From Planctomycetota bacterium (GTDB taxonomy: Bacteria > Planctomycetota > Phycisphaerae > WQYP01): 13,733 nt of DNA. Shown here in pieces: positions 1 through 6,238 of the stretch. The stretch covers positions 1-13,733 of the forward strand of contig JAJZCT010000024.1 in the NCBI GenBank assembly GCA_021828925.1. Reading direction: 5' to 3'. Position numbers and translations under genes: made by a program. The notes under the pieces were generated by a model that saw only the letters and a program-made list of their open reading frames with translations, was not told the origin of the DNA and searched no databases. The first letter of the stretch is position 1; each line of letters begins with the position of its first letter.

Positions 1-121
1 GCCAATTCTTACTATAGGCAATGGCTTTCGTTCCGACGACAACAAAAAGTGCGGCGGCTAAAGCGACGAGTAGGTAACGGCGCACCTGCACACCCTGGAT
101 ACAACCAAAACAACTTCGCAT
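1..121 (-). CDS. Exported or membrane protein, N-terminus only (runs off left edge)
   Basis: Forty codons are visible, from an ATG at 121-119 to the window edge, with no stop. A Shine-Dalgarno-like AGGAG stands about 10 bases upstream of the ATG. The peptide begins MRSCFGCIQGVQVRRYLLVA and continues with a hydrophobic stretch rich in Leu, Ala and Val (about residues 16-30) ending near TKAIA. This looks like a Sec signal peptide or an N-terminal membrane anchor. It lies on the same strand as the WbsX-like gene, 87 bp downstream of it, so it may be the next gene of that transcription unit. Its function cannot be told from this fragment. The start and frame are well supported; identity is unknown. 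Confidence 0.6.
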   Translation of the reverse strand, partial: MRSCFGCIQGVQVRRYLLVALAAALFVVVGTKAIAYSKNW

Positions 122-136
122 ACTTTATATTCTCCT

Positions 137-165
137 AAAAGGAACCGTAACCCATTCACGGCCTT
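137..165 (-). terminator. Possible weak terminator after the WbsX-like gene
   Basis: Read on the minus strand, AAGGCCGT can pair with ACGG plus CCTT, leaving a two-base bulge and a 9-base loop, and TTTT follows. The T run merges into the AGGAG ribosome-binding site of the next gene, so this could reduce rather than end transcription. The bulge makes the call weak. Confidence 0.25.
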
Positions 166-208
166 TCGGTCAGTCAGATGGTGGGGCTATTCAGCATTGC
201 AGTGTACC

Positions 209-1792
209 TTAAAGCTCAATCAATGGCGTCTCTTTATTCCGCTTTCGGAAAAGCCGGTCATAGGGTCCAAGACCCACATCCTGCGGCGTCAAGTCGATCC
301 GCTTGAGCGGGGGGCCACCGGAGCCAAATACATCACGCACCGCGTCGAGATAGCCAAAGCCGTACTGGCGGTTCGGGAAAATATAATGCCCTTCGCCAAA
401 CTCATCCCAATTGTCCAGCAGTATCATCCGGCTTTCGAGCGAGCCGGTTGGCTGGGAATCGACGAAGGATTTTGCCTTTCGCAGCAGCGTTTTGAAATTA
501 GCGGGGGCCAGACGCCAGCGGAAATCCTTGTCTCCCCACGGCCTGGCGTCCCATCCCATGGAGCAGGTAACAATCGCCGGCACCGCCGCGTACTTAGTCT
601 GATCCTTCCAACATAATTCCTGCGCGGGAATAATCGGACGCGGATTTTTGAACGCAATGCTCCAACACGGCCAATGGTAAGAGGTTACGTAATCCAAGCC
701 GATCTTCTTAAAATTCTCCTCCCTATCCAATGGGTTGTTGTGGTTTTCGCCGACCAATATCAAGTCGCCTATCCCCTTTTTGTGACAGATTTCCCGCATC
801 TTCGCGATGGCCCGGGCGGTCTTTTCAACACCGCCGATTTGCGCAATGAGATGCTGTCCGCCCATAATCATGAGTAATGGTTTGCCATCAAAACGCATGT
901 AATTGGGCCGCGCAAAGTAGTTGTCTATCCAGAAGGGCAGAACATTATCGATCAAGTCCGCGGCTGACGATATCCCCGGGGCGAAGGTGTTGGGTGGCGT
1001 CAGAATCCAGATAATAGCGAACTTCATCTGATTTCCATACTGGCACTTAAACAGCCCTTGCAGCCAATCCCCAAGCGGAGGCTTTTCCACCGGCTTGCCC
1101 ACATTATTCTTCGAACGGTACCAGCAAGTCCAAAAGAATGAAATGCCATGATCCAAGGCATACATAATCTCCCAGTCCACGGTGGCCGGAGTACCATAAT
1201 CGTACCAGCCCAGCACGGGTTCCCGGTCTGGGTAAGCAGTGATCGGCTTCCACGGCAGCGTCCCCCAGAGCGGACACTGCATCGCACCAATCAGGTAACG
1301 GCCCGTATCGGCCGGGTGCGGCACTGGCACATAATCCATCGGATGCACAAGCACCGGATAAGTCCAGGCAACGGGGAATTTTGCTTCCAACACAACCGCA
1401 TCATTTCGCCGGAGGATTAGCCGGGCATCACCGCTGGCGGCACGGGAGGCCATAACCTCCCACATCAGTCTGATTCCGCCGGAGTCCGAAATTGGGATCT
1501 CAAAACTTGATACTTCAGGCTTAAGAAATTTCACGCCGGACGGCAGCGATAACTCCGCCTGAACTGATCCGGATAACCCGGTAATATCCACAACGATCCG
1601 AGTCCGGCGTTTCGCCCGGGCAATGGGCGGGTCCACGTAGCCTCGCTCAAATTTGCAAACAGAGAAACTCCCGGACTGGCCGGCTTGCGCTCCGGCGATA
1701 TTTGATAATGCGCATGTCGCCAGCGCCGCACCACCTGCCGTGGCCAGAAAATGGCGTCGCGAGTATGACCTTGGATTTCCGGGTGTCGGCAT
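209..1792 (-). CDS. Tat-exported GH99/WbsX-like protein
   Basis: The 527-residue protein starts at an ATG preceded by TAGGAG at 7-base spacing. A twin-arginine signal is clear: SRRHFLA at residues 11-17, then a hydrophobic Ala/Gly stretch, with likely cleavage after AGAQA (about 37). Residues about 40-145 look like an Ig-like beta-sandwich. From about 165 onward the sequence resembles the WbsX / GH99-GH71-like TIM-barrel family: a GWYDYGTP segment, a WTCWYRS segment, and near the C-terminus NWDEFGEGHY (461-470), which matches the family's N-W-x-E-x-x-E-G signature. WbsX domains usually occur in cytoplasmic polysaccharide-synthesis proteins, whereas GH99 enzymes are endo-acting alpha-mannosidases. 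The Tat signal favours a periplasmic or surface glycan-active enzyme; substrate and activity are inferred, not shown. It lies downstream of the PEP-CTERM 1 gene. Confidence 0.8.
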   Translation of the reverse strand: MPTPGNPRSYSRRHFLATAGGAALATCALSNIAGAQAGQSGSFSVCKFERGYVDPPIARAKRRTRIVVDITGLSGSVQAELSLPSGVKFLKPEVSSFEIPISDSGGIRLMWEVMASRAASGDARLILRRNDAVVLEAKFPVAWTYPVLVHPMDYVPVPHPADTGRYLIGAMQCPLWGTLPWKPITAYPDREPVLGWYDYGTPATVDWEIMYALDHGISFFWTCWYRSKNNVGKPVEKPPLGDWLQGLFKCQYGNQMKFAIIWILTPPNTFAPGISSAADLIDNVLPFWIDNYFARPNYMRFDGKPLLMIMGGQHLIAQIGGVEKTARAIAKMREICHKKGIGDLILVGENHNNPLDREENFKKIGLDYVTSYHWPCWSIAFKNPRPIIPAQELCWKDQTKYAAVPAIVTCSMGWDARPWGDKDFRWRLAPANFKTLLRKAKSFVDSQPTGSLESRMILLDNWDEFGEGHYIFPNRQYGFGYLDAVRDVFGSGGPPLKRIDLTPQDVGLGPYDRLFRKRNKETPLIEL

Positions 1793-1982
1793 TCGTAAAC
1801 TCCTAAGCTTTATTTCGGGGTAGCCCGCTAGTACTACAACGCTACAAGTGACTCCAATCGCAGACTATTCATGTCCTTCAGTTCCAGCCCCAGCGCGTGC
1901 AATCGCCGAATGGTCCGTTTGCGGCGGCTGCGTTCGGCAGCGGCGTTGCGGCGTTGCGTCCGAATTAGCGTCTGGGATATCA
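1793..1982 (-). other. Intergenic stretch with an orphan open frame (1834-1977)
   Basis: This stretch joins the WbsX-like gene to repeat copy A. On the minus strand, one frame stays open to a TAG at 1834-1836 and encodes about 47 residues that are very basic and helix-like, including RTQRRNAAAERSRRKRTIRR and a Leu-rich tail. The only upstream initiator is a TTG at 1983 without a ribosome-binding site. It may be the 3' remnant of a lost gene or chance. A GC-rich tandem 8-mer (gcggcgtt, two and a half copies) lies at about 1940-1960. No convincing promoter for the WbsX-like gene was found. Confidence 0.25.
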
Positions 1983-2081
1983 AGCAACACCGGATATAAT
2001 TCCGAGGTGTTCGTCGGCCGCCATGACTGTCCGTTTTCTTCCAGTTTCTGAAGGTTGAATGTTGGCATCATGTTCCAGCCC
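1983..2081. repeat. 99-bp direct repeat, copy A
   Basis: It aligns without gaps to 3668-3766 with seven mismatches (about 93% identity, counted by eye). On the minus strand it encodes WNMMPTFNLQKLEENGQ, matching the last residues of the pseudopilin-like protein, but the stop TGA of copy B is TCA here. The 3' hairpin of copy B is partly kept. Within the coding part, two differences are synonymous and one is Asp to Glu. This suggests the copy descends from a functional gene end rather than from long neutral decay. It overlaps the last codons of the PEP-CTERM 1 gene. Confidence 0.9.
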
Positions 2082-3633
2082 AAGCTCTGCCTTTCCGTCT
2101 CCCGGCGAGCCGAGACAACAGCGCCATACCGCCGGTGGCGAACAAACCCAGCGCGGCCGGCTCCGGAACCGCCGCCATGGATACGTTCGATACGTCGACG
2201 GTGTCGTCAATTCCCGCCGCGCTGTTGTTGAGGAACTCAATGTTCGTCGATCCTGAGATCGCGGTGAAATCCAGGAAAAAGGGGGTAAAGACCGTATTGG
2301 TTATGGCCGGCGTCACGGCGATAATCCTGCTGCCATCCGTTGGGTTTGTGAGGATTACCTCCAACACCGCTGAAGGATTGTCACCGCGCGCCGCGGCATC
2401 AAAGGCCAGTGTGTATTTCTGACCCGAAGTGGTAGCCACACGTTGGGCGATGAACGCCCCCTTTCCTTGCAGGAAGCTGAAATCGCTTACGCCGGCGGTG
2501 CTCGTTGGAGCAAATGGCTGATACCCGCTGCTGCCATAAACCCCGGTGCCCGGTCCGTTGACGCCGCTATCCCCGCCGCTGGAAGTCCAGCCAGCCGGTA
2601 CGCCGGGATTCCCTCCCACGGTGGAATATCCCGGAGAGTTGGTATATGCTGCGGCATTGGTGGAGAACGCCCCATTGCCTGTGATGCTGCTGGAGATTGA
2701 AGAGATCGCCGGAGGCTGTTCGGCCATTAGCATTGGACCATTTTGCTGGGTGCTGACCGCCACCGAAAACCGGCTGGATAGGATGGTACCTGGATTGGCG
2801 GTAATACCATGCTCCCCCACGCTGGTTTTTCCCAGTGGGGGGGCGTCAGAAACGGCAGCACCAGGGAATGTGCCGTAGTTCTCCGGCAATCCTGCTGGAG
2901 TGGTATAGAAAACGCCAAGGTTATCGCTGGTGTCAATGTTGCCGATCCACCCATTTGAGGTGGCGTATTGCGGCCAAGAGGGGGACCCAGTGATGGTTTG
3001 AGTACTACCATTAGATGCCGGGTACATGAAGGCGTTGGTGCGGTCTGAATATAGCGTTGGCACCTCGGTGCTGACGCTGTAAGTTCCCGGTTGGTAGTCG
3101 TAACAGGTGTACCGAAAATTGGCAACTCCTTGCGAGTTGATGCTCACATTCTCCACATAAACCCAGTCGGTGGGTTTACCCGTGTCGTAATCCAAGGGTG
3201 TAATGACCGCTTGGAATTGATTGCCACTGGCCGACCAGCTCGCCACCGGACTGCCCGCTTCGGGAATCACGCTCCCGTTCGGATGCTGATAGTAGGGTTG
3301 GCTTCCCCCGGCCCCGGCCTGCGTAGGGTTAAAAATTAATTGCTGGGTGCCGCCGATATTTTGAAAAAGAAATTGGTCCGTCTGTAATTCTCGGCCCACG
3401 TCGTGGCTGTCCACAATATTTAGCCCATTGCCGACCTTGGTATTGGAGATGCCGGTTACCACGGCACCCCATGCGAGGTTAAATGTCACCGAGAGGCCGC
3501 CATTGGAAATAGTAACATCGTTGTTTGCTCCGAACGCGGGCGAGGCGACTGCGGCCATTCCGGCGGTGATGACCATGCCAGCGGCGGCACGGAAAATTAA
3601 ACCTGTAAATACACGTTTTTTTTCAGAGAACAT
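2068..3633 (-). CDS. PEP-CTERM sorted exported protein 1
   Basis: The 521-residue protein starts at the ATG at 3633, because GGAG lies six bases upstream; in-frame ATGs at 3639 and 3645 and an upstream extension have poorer sites. A signal peptide covers residues 1-35, with likely cleavage after SPAFG. Residues about 40-300 form a beta-rich region with an NIVDSHDVGRELQ segment, loosely like galactose-mutarotase or lyase-fold proteins; no family is assigned. Residues about 320-486 resemble a galactose-binding or DUF642-like jelly roll. The C-terminus (489-521) has VPEPAALGLF, a hydrophobic helix and an Arg/Lys cluster, a PEP-CTERM tag recognised by an exosortase, which is not in the window. 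The final WAGT and stop come from repeat copy A, so the native end may have been replaced. A role in the cell surface or extracellular matrix is likely. Confidence 0.82.
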   Translation of the reverse strand: MFSEKKRVFTGLIFRAAAGMVITAGMAAVASPAFGANNDVTISNGGLSVTFNLAWGAVVTGISNTKVGNGLNIVDSHDVGRELQTDQFLFQNIGGTQQLIFNPTQAGAGGSQPYYQHPNGSVIPEAGSPVASWSASGNQFQAVITPLDYDTGKPTDWVYVENVSINSQGVANFRYTCYDYQPGTYSVSTEVPTLYSDRTNAFMYPASNGSTQTITGSPSWPQYATSNGWIGNIDTSDNLGVFYTTPAGLPENYGTFPGAAVSDAPPLGKTSVGEHGITANPGTILSSRFSVAVSTQQNGPMLMAEQPPAISSISSSITGNGAFSTNAAAYTNSPGYSTVGGNPGVPAGWTSSGGDSGVNGPGTGVYGSSGYQPFAPTSTAGVSDFSFLQGKGAFIAQRVATTSGQKYTLAFDAAARGDNPSAVLEVILTNPTDGSRIIAVTPAITNTVFTPFFLDFTAISGSTNIEFLNNSAAGIDDTVDVSNVSMAAVPEPAALGLFATGGMALLSRLAGRRKGRAWAGT

Positions 3634-3667
3634 ACTCATCTCCATTTTTTTTCTTAAATAACAAAAT

Positions 3668-3766
3668 AGTAACACCGGATATAATCCCGAGGTGTTCGTC
3701 AGCCGCCATCACTGTCCGTTGTCTTCAAGTTTCTGAAGGTTGAATGTCGGCATCATGTTCCAGCCC
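3668..3766. repeat. 99-bp direct repeat, copy B
   Basis: This is the partner of 1983-2081. It covers the last 19 codons and the stop of the pseudopilin-like gene plus about 40 bp downstream, including the hairpin at 3671-3696. The two copies flank the PEP-CTERM 1 gene in direct orientation with starts 1685 bp apart. Recombination between them would remove that gene and leave one intact copy of the pseudopilin gene's 3' end. Confidence 0.9.
3671..3696 (-). terminator. Terminator-like hairpin after the pseudopilin-like gene
   Basis: On the minus strand AACACC pairs with GGTGTT, and an inner GGAT pairs with ATCC around a TAT loop, with a three-base bulge on one side. A T-rich tract (ACTATTTTGTTATTT) follows. 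It begins 12 bases after the TGA of the upstream gene. The T tract is interrupted, so termination is probably partial, and the downstream PEP-CTERM 1 gene may still be co-transcribed. Confidence 0.45.
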
Positions 3767-4719
3767 GGGCCGCTGCCGCCGATCATGCCACCGAAACGCG
3801 TGTTGATTGTGGTAGGCAACTGATCGTCACGATACTGGCCAACGGAGCCATCCAACATGCAAATATTCACATCGCCGACCTGAGCGTCACTATAAGCGGT
3901 GGATGGGCGATTGTGCCGACCATACACGAGTATATTGGCCGCCGGGGTCGCTCCACCGGATAACACCCCATAATTATACGGCACCATCCACATCCCGTCA
4001 TAAATGAACGCCATTTGGGCGAGATTGGACACCTTGTTCATTTTAAATCCGGGGTAGCTGAGGTTTTGCGGTTTATAGTTTACCAGAACAAATGACGGAG
4101 TGGCACCGCTGTAATAGGCGGAGGCACCAGGAAAGTTCGGATTGAGAAACCAGTACCCCGCATTAATGCCATAAGACCAGTCGATGGTCATCTGTGGATT
4201 GTCCAACACACTGACCAGCGTCTGCTGGCGAAGCGTCGCATCGCCATTCCAATCCCATGGACCGCTGGACCCACTGACCAGATTCCCGTCGCCATCAACG
4301 GTGGAGACCGCTGAACCTGGCACCGCCGGATCCACAAAAATGGTGCTTTGCGCCAAACCCGCCGCAAGATTGTTGCCGGGACTTGGAACAATACCCGCTT
4401 TGATCATGATCGCCGGCCACGGGTTGGTACCGGTGGCGGTTGCCTCCTGGTGATCATAGCCGGCCGGCAAAATCGCATCCTCATATTCCTGAGCGTACTC
4501 TTGTACGCCAGTACCAATCTGCCGCAGGTTGGATTCACAAATGGTAGCCAGGGCCACCGCACGGGCTTTGGCCAGTGCCGGCAAAAGCAAGGCGATGAGT
4601 ATTGCGATGATGGACATCACCACCAGCAGTTCCACCAAAGTAAAAGCGGCGGACTTGCCACGGCCCGAAGGGCCGCAACTACGCCGGGCGGACATTATTG
4701 TGGTATGTTTTCTACACAT
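3709..4719 (-). CDS. Prepilin-like protein, DUF1559 / H-X9-DG type
   Basis: The 336-residue protein is taken from the ATG at 4719, which has AGGGGG 8 bases upstream. An ATG at 4695 lacks such a site, and longer forms would overlap the terminator and the preceding gene. Residues 25-50 are a type IV prepilin N-terminus: A-FTLVELLVVMSIIAILIALLLPALA, split here at the predicted cleavage after Ala25, with Glu30 at mature position 5. NLRQIG (64-69) and the late RHN plus CMLDGSVGQ (268-296) resemble the DUF1559 / H-X9-DG pattern, though His and DG lie farther apart than nine residues. Such proteins are abundant in Planctomycetota and related phyla and are thought to be pseudopilins of secretion-like systems. 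Its neighbours are two PEP-CTERM genes. The last 19 codons recur in repeat copy A. Confidence 0.85.
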   Translation of the reverse strand: MCRKHTTIMSARRSCGPSGRGKSAAFTLVELLVVMSIIAILIALLLPALAKARAVALATICESNLRQIGTGVQEYAQEYEDAILPAGYDHQEATATGTNPWPAIMIKAGIVPSPGNNLAAGLAQSTIFVDPAVPGSAVSTVDGDGNLVSGSSGPWDWNGDATLRQQTLVSVLDNPQMTIDWSYGINAGYWFLNPNFPGASAYYSGATPSFVLVNYKPQNLSYPGFKMNKVSNLAQMAFIYDGMWMVPYNYGVLSGGATPAANILVYGRHNRPSTAYSDAQVGDVNICMLDGSVGQYRDDQLPTTINTRFGGMIGGSGPGWNMMPTFNLQKLEDNGQ

Positions 4720-4753
4720 GGACGATACCCCCTTCAAAGGGACAAAGACCTTG

Positions 4754-4785
4754 AAAAGAGAACGCGCGGTTAAAGGCGCGTTCTC
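4754..4785 (-). terminator. Strong intrinsic terminator after PEP-CTERM 2
   Basis: A perfect 10-bp stem (GAGAACGCGC with GCGCGTTCTC, 8-base loop) is followed on the minus strand by TTTT. It starts 22 bases after the stop of PEP-CTERM 2 and ends only 34 bases before the pseudopilin-like start codon, leaving little room for a separate promoter. Downstream genes may therefore be expressed by read-through at a lower level. Confidence 0.8.
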
Positions 4786-4807
4786 CGTATGCGCATATCC
4801 GGTCGCG

Positions 4808-5617
4808 TTAGACCCGATTCTTACGCCGTCGCCCAACCAACATCAGCGCCAGACCGCCGATGGTGAACAAACCCAGTGTGGCCGGTTCCGGCACGGTCGC
4901 CGTCGTGAGTTGGAAATTCTGTACCTCAGCAACTAACGGGGTCGTCGCGTCTGAGTTTGACGACAAACTGGTTTCCACGCCGTTGATGGTCGGTGCGGTA
5001 GTGTAAGTGTAGGTGTCGCCAGCCAATTGCTGACCGCTGCTCGAATCGACGGACCACTGGGCCGTTTGTGCGGAAACGTTGTAATCAATTGAAAAATTGT
5101 AAAATGTGCCATTGCTAAAGCTCGACATGGTCTTAAATTGGGATCCAGTGTTGTTGTAGCCATTGGGATAAAAACCCACGTCGCCATTGTATGTGCCGGA
5201 TGCCAGAACAAAGGTTGGTGTAATAAAAGGATTACCGAAACCTATCGCCACCGTCCCCGCATTCGTCGAGCCGATCACTCCAGCTTCCATATTCGCCGAG
5301 AGCATAACGGTTCCACTGGATGGCGCGGTAAATGGCAGATAGCCGGCACCTGACACACCACCGGCGGCACCGTTGTAAAGAGTCTGGGACAGCACCAACT
5401 CCGAACCATTTGTTTGAGCCGTCACCCCGCTGAGATTACCGGTCCAAGTCGCGGCACCTGTGTTGACCGGCGATGGGCTGCTACCAACCAAATTGCCGGT
5501 CCGGCCGAAATTGTCTTGATAGACTGTTCCTGCACTGGCAAAAGAAACGCAGCCGAGTGCCACAATGGCGCTGCCGCCACACGCGGCCAACAGAAGGGAA
5601 TGTGATTTGCTAAACAT
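4808..5617 (-). CDS. PEP-CTERM sorted exported protein 2
   Basis: The 269-residue protein starts at the ATG at 5617, with TAGGAG seven bases upstream; a possible longer form from 5659 includes this site inside the gene and is unlikely. A signal peptide covers residues 1-29 (cleavage after SFASA). The mature part starts with VYQDNFGRTGNLVGSSP and is rich in Gly, Ser, Thr and Asn, with a layout like LamG/concanavalin-type jelly rolls; no enzyme motif is seen. The C-terminus (242-269) is a textbook PEP-CTERM tag: VPEPATLGLF, a hydrophobic helix, then GRRRKNR. It is the first gene of the leftward locus, divergent from the LacI/AraC hybrid regulator, and is followed by a strong terminator. It is likely surface-attached or released; function unknown. 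Confidence 0.85.
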   Translation of the reverse strand: MFSKSHSLLLAACGGSAIVALGCVSFASAGTVYQDNFGRTGNLVGSSPSPVNTGAATWTGNLSGVTAQTNGSELVLSQTLYNGAAGGVSGAGYLPFTAPSSGTVMLSANMEAGVIGSTNAGTVAIGFGNPFITPTFVLASGTYNGDVGFYPNGYNNTGSQFKTMSSFSNGTFYNFSIDYNVSAQTAQWSVDSSSGQQLAGDTYTYTTAPTINGVETSLSSNSDATTPLVAEVQNFQLTTATVPEPATLGLFTIGGLALMLVGRRRKNRV

Positions 5618-5814
5618 GAGAAAACTCCTAAAAAGGCAATTATTTTGTCTCTTCTCCATCCAACCACACGGTTGATAAATATAGAGTTGAGAACACTACC
5701 GGAAAACCGAGTCAAGACACCCGGAACATTAATCCCATAAACCTCAACCTCCTTCCTTAACACCAAGGCCGAGCACCTTGAATACCACTCGCTAAATCCC
5801 GGCGAGCCGCGGTT

Positions 5815-5833
5815 CCGCCGCAACACGCGGCGG
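5815..5833. other. GC-rich hairpin
   Basis: CCGCCGC and GCGGCGG form a perfect 7-bp stem with an AACAC loop. No T run follows on either strand, so it is not a classic terminator. Read leftward it would lie in a long leader of PEP-CTERM 2, if transcription starts near 5860. Confidence 0.5.
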
Positions 5834-5861
5834 ATGACATAATGTTTAACGGCCGTACGAA

Positions 5862-5885
5862 CGTGAAACTGCCGCAAGTTTCACG
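5862..5885. promoter_or_regulatory. Perfect 9-6-9 inverted repeat, candidate operator
   Basis: Arms cgtgaaact and agtttcacg are exact reverse complements around a 6-base spacer. The site lies between the regulator and PEP-CTERM 2, where a dimeric regulator would be expected to bind. A weak leftward promoter-like pair (TTTCAC, 18 bases, CATTAT) would overlap its left arm. Binding by the neighbouring regulator is inference; a hairpin in RNA is the alternative. Confidence 0.5.
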
Positions 5886-6166
5886 ACTGAACATATTGTA
5901 AGCCGCAACGGAACCGCATTGTTGTCAGTTTGAGAAAATCTGTTACCAAATTGGCCAGTGCAAAAACAGCGCGGCAACCTTGAATAATATCAACCTTCCA
6001 TCCATAGCTCTTCAAACCCACAGCGCTCCGGCATCCCTTGCCATTGCGGGCTTCATAAGCAAATTCACGATACGAACAGTTCTGATAACGTGAGGGCGGG
6101 ATAGAGTTGGACCGTACAAACGCGCATCGCGGCCGTGCCGCCGCGCCACGACGCCCACCGTACGCC

Positions 6167-6196
6167 TTGACATTCCGTAGCGGTGATGATGATACT
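6167..6196 (+). promoter_or_regulatory. Sigma70-like promoter of the regulator gene
   Basis: A perfect TTGACA (6167-6172) is followed after 18 bases by GATACT (6191-6196, four of six matches to TATAAT). Transcription would start near 6203, about 35 bases before the ATG at 6239, which supports that start over an upstream TTG at 6107. Confidence 0.5.
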
Positions 6197-6238
6197 GCTG
6201 CAGTTGCGATTACGGAAAAATACGTTTGTTGTGATTCT

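Larger units (their letters stand above)
5618..6238. promoter_or_regulatory. Divergent control region
   Basis: About 620 bp separate PEP-CTERM 2 (leftward) from the LacI/AraC hybrid regulator (rightward). Inside are the inverted repeat at 5862-5885, the hairpin at 5815-5833 and the rightward promoter at 6167-6196. A further small stem (caacc/ggttg) lies at 5661-5674 in the probable leader of PEP-CTERM 2. A leftward promoter could not be fixed: a TTGACT box near 5712 has no -10 at proper spacing. Two long open frames on the minus strand in this region look like shadows, without homology that I recognise. Confidence 0.55.

Noticed and set aside
197..616. Plus-strand open frame of 139 codons
   Set aside because: It lies wholly opposite the well-supported WbsX-like gene and has no recognisable domain.
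2121..2176. Similarity of about 80% to 4848-4903
   Set aside because: Both segments encode the PEP-CTERM sorting tag, so the likeness follows from the shared protein motif.
4663..4677. Palindrome cggccc/gggccg with a GAA spacer
   Set aside because: It lies inside the N-terminal coding part of the pseudopilin-like gene and is explained by its codons; no terminator or repeat role is evident.
5422..5877. Minus-strand open frame of 151 codons
   Set aside because: It overlaps the PEP-CTERM 2 gene in another frame and covers its leader. The translation shows no domain.
6107..6238. N-terminal extension of the regulator from a TTG
   Set aside because: It would begin upstream of the TTGACA promoter box and adds a low-complexity stretch rich in Arg, Ala and Pro that does not fit the family.
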